A DNA stretch of 19,040 bases from contig NZ_JBMERD010000024.1 in the NCBI RefSeq assembly GCF_048820935.1, positions 1 through 19,040 of the forward strand, read 5' to 3'. The stretch's first letter is position 1; each line of letters opens with the position of its first letter. Under the pieces are notes generated by a model. That model saw nothing but the letters and a program-made list of their open reading frames with translations. It made no database searches and was not told the origin of the DNA. This DNA is from Algicoccus sp048820935 (GTDB taxonomy: Bacteria; Pseudomonadota; Gammaproteobacteria; Burkholderiales; Burkholderiaceae_B). Shown here piece by piece: positions 1 through 5,842 of this stretch. A program made the position numbers and the translations under genes.

Positions 1-191
1 TGCTCACCAATTATCCTGTTCCGATGTGATCGGATTTGGTTGTGCATCGATGATGGCCGACGGTTGAAATCGTATGTCATTATTAGCTTAACCGTTACCA
101 TATCGGTACTGGCCGAGAAAACTTAAGATTAATCCGAAATCGGGAAGGCTGGATCAAGTAATTACACTCGATCCGACCTCTAAAGCTTAAA
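1..191. other. Left edge, no gene recognised
   Basis: No coding region can be supported. One plus-strand frame is open from base 1 to a TAA at about 124-126, and a minus-strand frame is open from about 95 to the window edge. Neither has a recognisable domain or ribosome binding site. The first could be the tail of a gene lying to the left. This stretch is immediately downstream of the minus-strand gene ending at 192, and I see no obvious GC-rich terminator. Confidence 0.4.
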
Positions 192-743
192 TCAGTTTTT
201 CTTGGGTTTTACATAGTAGTAATCTTGCCCTTGCATTTGCATGCGACATTCGTGGAAAGTAAAGCTTTTGGAGTGCTTTATAATTTCTGTTTGCATACGA
301 GCCTCAAAGACTTTGAGTTGATTTTTCTCTAAGTTGTTAGAGTTAAGTTCAGATGTTGGAGCGGGCGTTGTGAGATCGGGTTTTACGAATTTGTCAGTTA
401 GTGTGCTTTTAATATAAAAACCGCGAGCTAAACGTATAAGTTTTCCCTCACCGATAAGGGCCGCGATCACGCGGCTGACTTCCCGGTACTTGCCGCATTG
501 ATTGAACTCATCGCGCCGGAAAGCTAAATTATTGCTTTCAGATAAAATTTGTTCAATTTTTTCTCTAGTCGTTTTTTGATCAGATTTTTTTGAAATCTGA
601 GGATCGATAGAAAATTCTATTTTTACAGACATTGAGTTTTTATCTGTTTTGGATTTAAGTCCTTTGAAGAGTGGATTTAAGCTTTTGTTGAGCGAAACCA
701 TACCAAAATTAACATTTTGGTTTTTAATAGCAATCGTAATCAT
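192..743 (-). CDS. Winged-helix protein, AbiEi/DUF6088-like
   Basis: Hypothetical 183-residue protein. Residues about 58-113 resemble the small winged helix of AbiEi-type antitoxins and DUF6088 proteins: a KIEQIL-like helix, a FRRDEF segment, a recognition helix reading YREVSRVIAALIGEGKL, and the wing RLARGFYIKS. The start is placed at 743 rather than an upstream in-frame ATG at 782, because AAGGAG lies seven bases before ATG-743. The first 57 residues and the last 60 are polar, lysine-rich and unrecognised. In AbiE-like pairs the antitoxin autoregulates and neighbours a nucleotidyltransferase toxin. No such toxin is visible on either side, so this is an orphan or its partner lies outside. 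A DNA-binding regulator of a mobile element is an equally good reading. The family call is from motif memory and is moderate; the reading frame itself is secure. Confidence 0.7.
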   Translation of the reverse strand: MITIAIKNQNVNFGMVSLNKSLNPLFKGLKSKTDKNSMSVKIEFSIDPQISKKSDQKTTREKIEQILSESNNLAFRRDEFNQCGKYREVSRVIAALIGEGKLIRLARGFYIKSTLTDKFVKPDLTTPAPTSELNSNNLEKNQLKVFEARMQTEIIKHSKSFTFHECRMQMQGQDYYYVKPKKN

Positions 744-801
744 AACGAACTCCTTAATTGAGTTTTTGGAAAATAAAAGCATCTTTAAATATGATGCTAT
801 T

Positions 802-900
802 GGAAGCTCTGAAGCATTCCTTTTCTGACAATATCGGCCCAGTGTTTATGCGGGTTGCAGAGTTGCCATTCTGAAAAACTAGGACTTATTCAGAGACTTC
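802..900 (-). repeat. 99-bp MITE copy D (most diverged)
   Basis: Degenerate copy of the 99-bp family described at 2411-2509, in opposite orientation to that copy. The ends are GGAAGCTCTGAAG and the complement of TTCAGAGACTTC. The core on the minus strand reads CAACTCTGCAACCCGCAT, two bases from the core of the other copies. Flanking bases are TATT and TACT, a probably decayed TTAG-like duplication. Its divergence makes it the oldest copy in the window. It sits 59 bp upstream of the winged-helix gene start and could carry or disturb its promoter. Confidence 0.75.
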
Positions 901-1117
901 TACTATTTACGGCAGATTCGAGAAAAAGTTTAGTGAGTATTGAAAATATTTTTTCAAACTGATTTATTTACCCAACACCTGTATGACTTAGGCTTATGTA
1001 GGCACACAGAGAATCTAGCTGTTAATGGCCATTGATACCAGTTTCCAGTTTTTCGGAGAATCCCGATTCGTTTTGATGGGCCTTGTTTATGGTGGTGGCG
1101 TGACTTTGGCTGATGGG
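901..1117. other. Intergenic, no gene recognised
   Basis: Between MITE copy D and the IS left end. No open frame here is convincing: the longest minus-strand frame runs across the IS boundary and has no domain. The sequence may be a remnant of the pre-insertion region. Confidence 0.4.
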
Positions 1118-1245
1118 CTTTAGGGCACCTCGAAGAACCCCTCGTTTTTGAGGCACTGAGCGAGGCGCAAAGATTTCTTTGCAAAAAAACAAGAAACACC
1201 GCCTTTTCAGCGTAAATCAGGGCACATTTTGCCCCTCAAGTGCCG

Positions 1246-1270
1246 GAATTGCGCTTTTTAGGCGCAATTC
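1246..1270 (-). other. Stem-loop after transposase gene
   Basis: Perfect 9-bp stem GAATTGCGC / GCGCAATTC with a 7-base loop, extendable by GC pairs with one bulge. It begins 15 bases beyond the transposase stop. No T-run follows on the minus strand, so it is not a classical rho-independent terminator. It may protect the message 3' end or block read-through. Confidence 0.5.
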
Positions 1271-1284
1271 GGCGCACTGACCCC

Positions 1285-2328
1285 CTACGAGGGCGCACCG
1301 CGACCGCCATTGGTGGCCACGAGAAAGACTCCCCGCTTGACGTTGTAGCAAGCTGCCATGAGAAGCATGGAGAAGTTTGCGCGTGCTTGTCCGATCGTGC
1401 GTACAAACTTGCCACCCATCTGGCTGATCGCTGCGAACGGGTGTTCGACCCGAGCCCGAGTCTTGGCGAGACGACGATTGCGACCTTGTTGCGTCTGTGA
1501 CAAGGGTTTTTTACCGGTGCCACGGCGCTGGATCTGATCTCGATATCCCTCATCCTCGAGAAACTCTGTGCGTGCTTTGGAGGGATAGCCCCGGTCTGCG
1601 TAAACATCTCGGCTCGTGTTGAACGGGTCGAGTACAGCATCGAAATGCTTGCTGTCATGCTCGCTGGCGGTACTCGTTTGCACCTTGCGAATCAGCTTGT
1701 AACGGTTGTCTACGTTGACAGACATCTTGTAACCAAAGTAGCTCTTGCCGTGTTTCTTGGTCCAGCTCGCATCCGTGTCTTTCTGACGACGCTTCGCGGG
1801 TTCCCAGTCAGCCGGCATGGCGCCTTGCTTAATGAGCTTGTTCTCTTCGCGCGTATTGCGCTGGGTGGGTGCCTGCACCAGGGTGGCGTCGATCATTTGA
1901 CCGCCGCGAGGAATGAACCCCTTGGCAAAGAGTTGAGACTCGACACCGTCAAAGATCTCTCTCGCGCCGGCCTCGCCGATACGGTTCTCGAACACCCAGA
2001 TCGTGGTGGCGTCGGGTATGGTGCGAGAGTTGGTCAGACGACAGAAGCGCTTGAAACTCATGCGATCAAGCAGTTGAAACTCCATCTGGTCGTTGGACAG
2101 GTTGTACAGCTTCTTGACCAGCAGGATGCGAAGCATCACCTCGGTTGGATAGGCAGGTCGACCACCCTTGGCACCGTCGCCTCGAGGCGCGATCTTGTCG
2201 ATTCGTGCTGCCAGGACTTTGAAGTTCAGGAGTTCATCGATATTGGCCAGAGGGTCACCGATCTGATCCAGCTTCTCGCGCTGACGCTCATCGGCAAAGA
2301 GTTCAAGCTTGATGGCACTACGTTTCAT
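1285..2328 (-). CDS. IS5-family transposase (DDE)
   Basis: Transposase of 347 residues that would cut and paste the surrounding IS. The N-terminal half has the DUF772-type region (GRPAYPTEVMLRILLVKKLY, about residues 57-76). The RNase H-fold catalytic core follows, with candidate acidic residues D147 (in QMIDATLV), D245 (in DVYADRGYPSK) and E295 (in RARVEHPFAAI). That order and spacing is the IS5-group DDE signature. The gene is uninterrupted and of usual family length, so it is probably functional. The start is taken as ATG at 2328; an in-frame TTG at 2343 would add five residues. Neither start has a good ribosome binding site, which is common for transposases. Confidence 0.9.
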   Translation of the reverse strand: MKRSAIKLELFADERQREKLDQIGDPLANIDELLNFKVLAARIDKIAPRGDGAKGGRPAYPTEVMLRILLVKKLYNLSNDQMEFQLLDRMSFKRFCRLTNSRTIPDATTIWVFENRIGEAGAREIFDGVESQLFAKGFIPRGGQMIDATLVQAPTQRNTREENKLIKQGAMPADWEPAKRRQKDTDASWTKKHGKSYFGYKMSVNVDNRYKLIRKVQTSTASEHDSKHFDAVLDPFNTSRDVYADRGYPSKARTEFLEDEGYRDQIQRRGTGKKPLSQTQQGRNRRLAKTRARVEHPFAAISQMGGKFVRTIGQARANFSMLLMAACYNVKRGVFLVATNGGRGAPS

Positions 2329-2410
2329 AGCGTTTACGGGCAAAGAGGTGGCAATAGGGTCATTTTAGGAATCGGCGCACTCAGCGGGGGTTATTCGAGA
2401 TGCCCTTTAG

Positions 2411-2509
2411 GGAACCTCTGAATAAGTACAGATTTCTCAGGGCAACGACTCTGTAACCCGCATGAACACATAGTTATGATTTTTGCGAGAGGAGTTGTTC
2501 AGAGGTTCC
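2411..2509 (+). repeat. 99-bp MITE copy A
   Basis: Short inverted-repeat element with ends GGAACCTCTGAATAAGT and the complement of GTTGTTCAGAGGTTCC. It is flanked by a perfect 4-bp duplication TTAG (2407-2410 and 2510-2513). It carries no coding capacity. The internal core ACTCTGTAACCCGCATGAAC is shared with copies B and C. TTAG fits the YTAR target of the IS5 group, so the element is probably a MITE moved in trans by an IS5-group transposase. Its left duplication is also the site beside which the full IS inserted. Confidence 0.85.
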
Positions 2510-2513
2510 TTAG

Positions 2514-2838
2514 TTGCGCTGCATAGATGGGGCAGGTCAGTTCCACTTGTTGGAGTACATAAGTTCGTTAATCAGGTTCGGGTGACTTTAATGTTTGCCG
2601 ACGTCATGTGCTAATGCTGATGGTACAAAAGTAAATGTCAGGTTGTTTTACCAATAAAAAATCTGCGATAAATCTCACATAGATTTGGCTTTTGTCTAGT
2701 ACTCCATCAGCGTTTACAAGTGAATGGCCAATGACTAAATTGTTTCGAGCAACTTTGGTTTTCTTTTATTGTGAAATAATTAAGAAGCCAAATGAGTATA
2801 AAACCAAATGATCTTAAGATGATGTGTTGCTTCCTTGA
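2514..2838. other. AT-rich gap, no gene recognised
   Basis: No supported gene. Stops are frequent in all frames. An 8-bp inverted match TGGAGTAC / GTACTCCA (about 2550 and 2697) is the only structure noted, and it is too far apart to interpret. Confidence 0.4.
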
Positions 2839-2842
2839 TTAG

Positions 2843-2941
2843 GGAGACTCTGAATTACTCCTTTTCTGGCAATATCAAGCCAGTGTTCATGCGGGTTACA
2901 GAGTTGTCATTCTGGGAAATTTGGACTTATTCAGAGGTTCC
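2843..2941 (-). repeat. 99-bp MITE copy C
   Basis: Copy in opposite orientation to A and B, again exactly 99 bp, with perfect TTAG duplications at 2839-2842 and 2942-2945. On the minus strand it starts GGAACCTCTGAATAAGTCC and carries the core ACTCTGTAACCCGCATGAAC. It differs from A mainly in the flanks of the core, where it shares blocks with copy D (an AATATC...CCAGTGTT type arm). This defines two subtypes, A/B and C/D. Confidence 0.85.
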
Positions 2942-2945
2942 TTAG

Positions 2946-3479
2946 CAAAAAATGATTGCATTATTCAAAAAATAAATTTTTTTACAAACTAGTAATTACT
3001 ATGACAATAGGGGATGCAAATGCAAATGTAGTACGCTGTTGAAAGACTAATGCATAGTTTAAATTGATTAGGATATAAAGTAAAACTTAATGTTTAAATA
3101 CTTTTAATTGAAAAATAATCAAAATGACAAAAGAGGATAAGTAAGCAAAATAATCTGACCTAAATTTAATGAATCAGATTGGTAAGAAGTGCTTGTTGTG
3201 GGACTTTTATTTCATGAATAATCACAATGCCAAAAGTGGACGCGATAAGACCTTAAAATGATTCGTAAATTAACATGTTGAATATGTTTTTATAAGATCA
3301 ATAATTCTCATGTCAATAACGGATGTTTTTGATCGTTTGTAATAGTTAAGGCAAGATGTTTTTAGATTGAATTCAATTCATCATCTAAGTTGTTTGCAAG
3401 AGGTTTGATCGATAGATTTTTTGATTTGAATACATTACATTTACAGTTTCTAAAAACAGAAGTTACATTACAATAGATT
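2946..3479. other. AT-rich gap, no gene recognised
   Basis: Very AT-rich sequence with no supported coding frame, RNA or strong hairpin. It may be decayed DNA of an older insertion. Confidence 0.4.
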
Positions 3480-3671
3480 TTGACTAAGACGATCATATTA
3501 ACGGGTAATAGAAATTGCCAAAACGCAATTAATGGAAAAAACGCACTTCAAAAGATAATCAAATCACACAAGATTTCCCCGACTGATGAATCGACACCGA
3601 ACGAGGCTTACTTTGCAATACAAGCTTTCTCCAAAAATGGACAATGGCTATTCATGATTGGAAGGTTTTAA
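3480..3671 (+). CDS. Doubtful small hypothetical ORF
   Basis: Would encode 63 residues from a TTG start with no visible ribosome binding site; a TAG stop lies two codons upstream. No domain is recognised. The only argument for it is that its TAA stop overlaps the next candidate ATG by one base (TAATG), a translational-coupling layout. It could equally be the decayed tail of a longer gene or chance. Confidence 0.2.
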   Translation: MTKTIILTGNRNCQNAINGKNALQKIIKSHKISPTDESTPNEAYFAIQAFSKNGQWLFMIGRF

Positions 3672-4066
3672 TGAATCGATTTATGATCGATCACGGTGAT
3701 AGTTTAAATAGTCACCTGAAATTAGCTGGCGGTGGTGGTTACATACAACAATTTAAACCCTCGAAAGGCTGTAATTTAACTGGCAATACAGATCACTTTA
3801 GCGATCCAATGGTATTGACTTTGACGGCTTTAATTTGCAAATCTTGGATTACGTTCACAACGATGATTTACTTTGTTGTTTCCGTTTATGAACGCTCCGA
3901 TTTACACGATCTCAAAATTACGTTGCTCAAATTTGTGATGTTGCAAAGCGGGATTGCTAGAGTAACCGCATTTCTTAGCCTTAATGTGGGTTCGGGTAGC
4001 GATGCTGTCGAATCATTGATTCTAATTTGTAACGATTGTATGCTGCCGACTTGGGGAAGAGGTTAG
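3671..4066 (+). CDS. Hypothetical protein, weak
   Basis: Would encode 131 residues. ATG-3671 is preferred over the upstream in-frame ATG at 3644, because GGAAGG stands five bases before it. No family is recognised. A hydrophobic stretch near the middle (from PMVLTLTAL to FVVSVY, about residues 46-74) could be a membrane segment. The TAG stop at 4064-4066 lies inside the TTAG duplication of MITE copy B, so the gene already ended there before that insertion. The region is AT-rich with no close neighbour of known function. It may be a remnant. Confidence 0.3.
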   Translation: MNRFMIDHGDSLNSHLKLAGGGGYIQQFKPSKGCNLTGNTDHFSDPMVLTLTALICKSWITFTTMIYFVVSVYERSDLHDLKITLLKFVMLQSGIARVTAFLSLNVGSGSDAVESLILICNDCMLPTWGRG

Positions 4067-4165
4067 GGAACCTCTGAATAAGTACAGATTTCTCAGGACA
4101 ACGACTCTGTAACCCGCATGAACACATAGTTATGATTTTTGCGAGAGGAGTTGTTCAGAGATTCC
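4067..4165 (+). repeat. 99-bp MITE copy B
   Basis: Nearly identical to copy A, with only two base differences seen (GGACA for GGGCA, and AGATTCC for AGGTTCC at the right end). It has the same orientation and length and perfect TTAG duplications (4063-4066 and 4166-4169). The near-identity of A and B indicates recent movement of this subtype. Confidence 0.85.
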
Positions 4166-4178
4166 TTAGTTATTGTTC

Positions 4179-4204
4179 GAACTGATCTGCAAGTCGATCA
4201 GTTC
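4179..4204 (-). terminator. Stem-loop downstream of TIR-like gene
   Basis: Perfect 9-bp inverted repeat GAACTGATC / GATCAGTTC with an 8-base loop. It begins 13 bases past the stop of the minus-strand gene ending at 4217. It lacks a T-run, so termination would be weak or rho-assisted. Placement directly after the gene is the main support. Confidence 0.45.
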
Positions 4205-4216
4205 AAATGAATAGAC

Positions 4217-5059
4217 TTACAGTACTATCATCTCTGAAATTTGATAGCCAAGGTTTGTGAGTTCAAAAAACTCCCCATTCTGACCACGCCCAGCAACAAG
4301 GTCTAATGCAACGAGCTCATTTAGTGCTTGTTCCCATTTTGCGATTTCGCGACGCACGCCTGATGAAATTATGTTTTTTCCGTTTACCTGGATATCAGTG
4401 CCACCTAGGTGTCGGATATACAGGATGGTCCCGTGGTCGTCTAAGCTTGCTTCCTTTAGTAGAATGCGCGCTTCCGCAGATATTTCAGGAATTTTAATCT
4501 TTGATTCTTTAATTAAGTAGTTGCGAGCTTCGCCGGAATCGGTTAAGAAAATAGGGTGCTCATTTAGTTTCAACTGAAGTTGCCGGTAGAACTTTGCTTT
4601 GAAATCCGCATGGCTGTCATAGCTTTCAAATAAGCCTCGGTTACGGCACGAGTCTTTAAAGTTCTTTACTAGTTTTATTTGATCTGAGTCAACTGTATCT
4701 AATGAGACGGGTTGGCTTGAAAAATACAGCATAGTCGGTTTTTCTGCATTAATATGACGCTCAATTTCTTCTACTGACCCACTTGCATAGTTGTCAGTTT
4801 GTGTGCCAATTCTGGTCCAAAAAACTCCAACAAGAAGGTCACATTTTTCTAAAACTTGGCTATTGATGATGGTCTGAGCTGATGCACCCATTTCAGGTGA
4901 TGAATGAGTTTCCCAACCGGTCGGAAGCAGAACAATTTTTCGAGAATTTGAGTGAACTGCGTTCCACTCGTAGATAACATCACGAATAATGGCCCTTTCG
5001 GATAAGACATCTCCCGGTGAAGCGATCATCACGTTGTATACGTTTGCGAAATAGCTCAT
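4217..5059 (-). CDS. TIR/DUF4062-like protein with C-terminal winged helix
   Basis: Protein of 280 residues. The N-terminal domain (about 5-125) has the pattern of DUF4062 and related TIR/nucleoside-deoxyribosyltransferase-like folds: a first strand followed by MIASPGDVLSER, a helix, PTGWETHSSPEMG, the strand CDLLVGVFWTRIGT, then SGSVEEIERHI and a strand TMLYFS. The glutamates in SVEEIE lie where TIR-like enzymes carry the catalytic acid; that NAD or a nucleotide is the substrate is an inference. Residues about 190-278 form a winged-helix module ending FFELTNLGYQISEMI. AAGGGG six bases before ATG-5059 supports the start. A 6-bp inverted repeat ACTCAA/TTGAGT (5079-5103) lies in the promoter zone. 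It stands alone between a MITE and the replication module, consistent with a self-contained defence or signalling effector. Confidence 0.75.
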   Translation of the reverse strand: MSYFANVYNVMIASPGDVLSERAIIRDVIYEWNAVHSNSRKIVLLPTGWETHSSPEMGASAQTIINSQVLEKCDLLVGVFWTRIGTQTDNYASGSVEEIERHINAEKPTMLYFSSQPVSLDTVDSDQIKLVKNFKDSCRNRGLFESYDSHADFKAKFYRQLQLKLNEHPIFLTDSGEARNYLIKESKIKIPEISAEARILLKEASLDDHGTILYIRHLGGTDIQVNGKNIISSGVRREIAKWEQALNELVALDLVAGRGQNGEFFELTNLGYQISEMIVL

Positions 5060-5445
5060 GAAATCCCCTTTGAAACAAACTCAATGAATTAATTAATTTG
5101 AGTCTTCGATGATAGTACGGAAGGGCGGTATCTGAACGTGTCAGTCCTATTTAATGATTTCTTTAAATAATTAATTTTTTAATCACTCTTGATAGTGGTA
5201 GAAAGTTGAGGTTTTCAATGGTAGCCGAGTCAGCGTTACCTGGTGTGGGCGTTGTGCTTGTATTAATTAAGCCATTCGAAAAGAAGTTAGTTTTGCATCG
5301 ACTTGAGTTGATTGCAGGGAAAACTAATGGTTTGAATAGTATTTGTTTTTCGAACACAATTGGCAATGTTTTTGATTTGTCAAATAGATTTGCGTAGAAA
5401 TTAAATTTTTCTCTTCATTTTTTAACCATTTTCATTTGTAGTTTT
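5060..5445. other. Divergent intergenic region
   Basis: AT-rich region between the minus-strand TIR-like gene and the plus-strand regulator. It should contain promoters for both. Two overlapping 60-67 residue frames exist on opposite strands but lack domains, ATG starts with ribosome sites or context, and are not called. Confidence 0.4.
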
Positions 5446-5475
5446 TCATTCTTTTTAAATATCATTAAAGAATGA
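5446..5475 (+). promoter_or_regulatory. Inverted-repeat operator candidate before regulator gene
   Basis: Perfect 9-bp inverted repeat TCATTCTTT / AAAGAATGA separated by 12 AT-rich bases, ending 21 bases upstream of the regulator ATG. The spacer (TTAAATATCATT) could contain the -10 element. The position suggests autoregulation by the helix-turn-helix protein encoded next. This is an inference from placement and symmetry only. Confidence 0.45.
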
Positions 5476-5496
5476 TTGAAAATCTGGAGTAGAGAA

Positions 5497-5820
5497 ATGA
5501 ATTTAATGAATACCAAAAGCCTCGCTGAATATTTCGGCATTAGTCGCTACAGTCTTTACAATATTCTTTCAAAGATAAACAAAAATGAGTTGCCTTCCTC
5601 ATGTTTGCCTCCTTGGATTGTGATTGGGCGAACAAGATATTGGTACAAAGATGTTGTTGATAACTGGTTGAAAGCTACAAGGTTTGAATGTCCAGCTGAT
5701 CAGAATGGGTTTAATGAGGCAAATGATTTTGATCATTCTGCAAGTTTAAATTGCATAATGCCCAAACGAAAAAGAGGTCGCCCCAGATCTTCGATCTCTT
5801 TCACAAACCCTCTCGCATGA
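5497..5820 (+). CDS. HTH regulator with C-terminal AT-hook
   Basis: Basic protein of 107 residues. The N-terminal half reads as a helix-turn-helix of the AlpA/excisionase or MerR-like type: TKSLAEYFGISRYSLYNIL, then a beta-wing with WIVIGRTRYWYKDVVDNWLKA. The C-terminus ends in a textbook AT-hook, KRKRGRPRSS, with the GRP core flanked by basic residues, which binds the minor groove of AT-rich DNA. ATG-5497 is chosen over an in-frame TTG at 5476 because GGAG lies 8 bases upstream. It precedes the replication initiator by 22 bases and probably forms an operon with it. Likely roles are control of the rep gene, origin binding or excision. The HTH plus AT-hook combination is unusual for such small regulators. 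Confidence 0.75.
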   Translation: MNLMNTKSLAEYFGISRYSLYNILSKINKNELPSSCLPPWIVIGRTRYWYKDVVDNWLKATRFECPADQNGFNEANDFDHSASLNCIMPKRKRGRPRSSISFTNPLA

Positions 5821-5842
5821 CCCTAATCGTCACGTAAAGGTT

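Larger units (their letters stand above)
1124..2404 (-). mobile_element. IS5-family insertion sequence, intact
   Basis: Element of about 1281 bp with imperfect terminal inverted repeats: GGCACCTCGAAGAACCCC at the left (1124-1141), and GGCATCTCGAATAACCCC as the complement of the right end (2387-2404), 16 of 18 identical. CTTTAG occurs directly outside both ends (1118-1123 and 2405-2410). The true duplication is therefore TTTA or TTAG (4 bp, usual for the IS5 group) and the exact boundary is ambiguous by one or two bases. It holds a single full-length transposase gene. Between the gene's stop and the left end are two stem-loops, GGGCA/TGCCC at 1220-1234 and GAATTGCGC/GCGCAATTC at 1246-1270. The element is visibly GC-richer than its AT-rich surroundings, suggesting recent arrival from another host. 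Confidence 0.85.

Noticed and set aside
35..48. Possible far attachment repeat: TTTGGTTGTGCATC resembles TTTGGTGGCGCATC at the tRNA end (18992-19005), same orientation
   Set aside because: Only 12 of 14 bases match and similarity stops there. True tRNA attachment repeats are normally longer and identical. It is worth one look if no better repeat exists to the left.
954..1199. 81-residue minus-strand frame
   Set aside because: It crosses the IS left boundary, has a low-complexity basic composition and no recognisable domain or ribosome site.
1645..2421. 258-residue open frame on the plus strand
   Set aside because: It lies antisense to the transposase in GC-rich DNA, where long shadow frames are expected, runs across the IS end into the MITE, and has no domain.
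5163..5397. Two overlapping small frames on opposite strands (60-67 residues)
   Set aside because: No domain and no convincing start. They occupy the promoter zone between divergent genes, where chance frames are likely.
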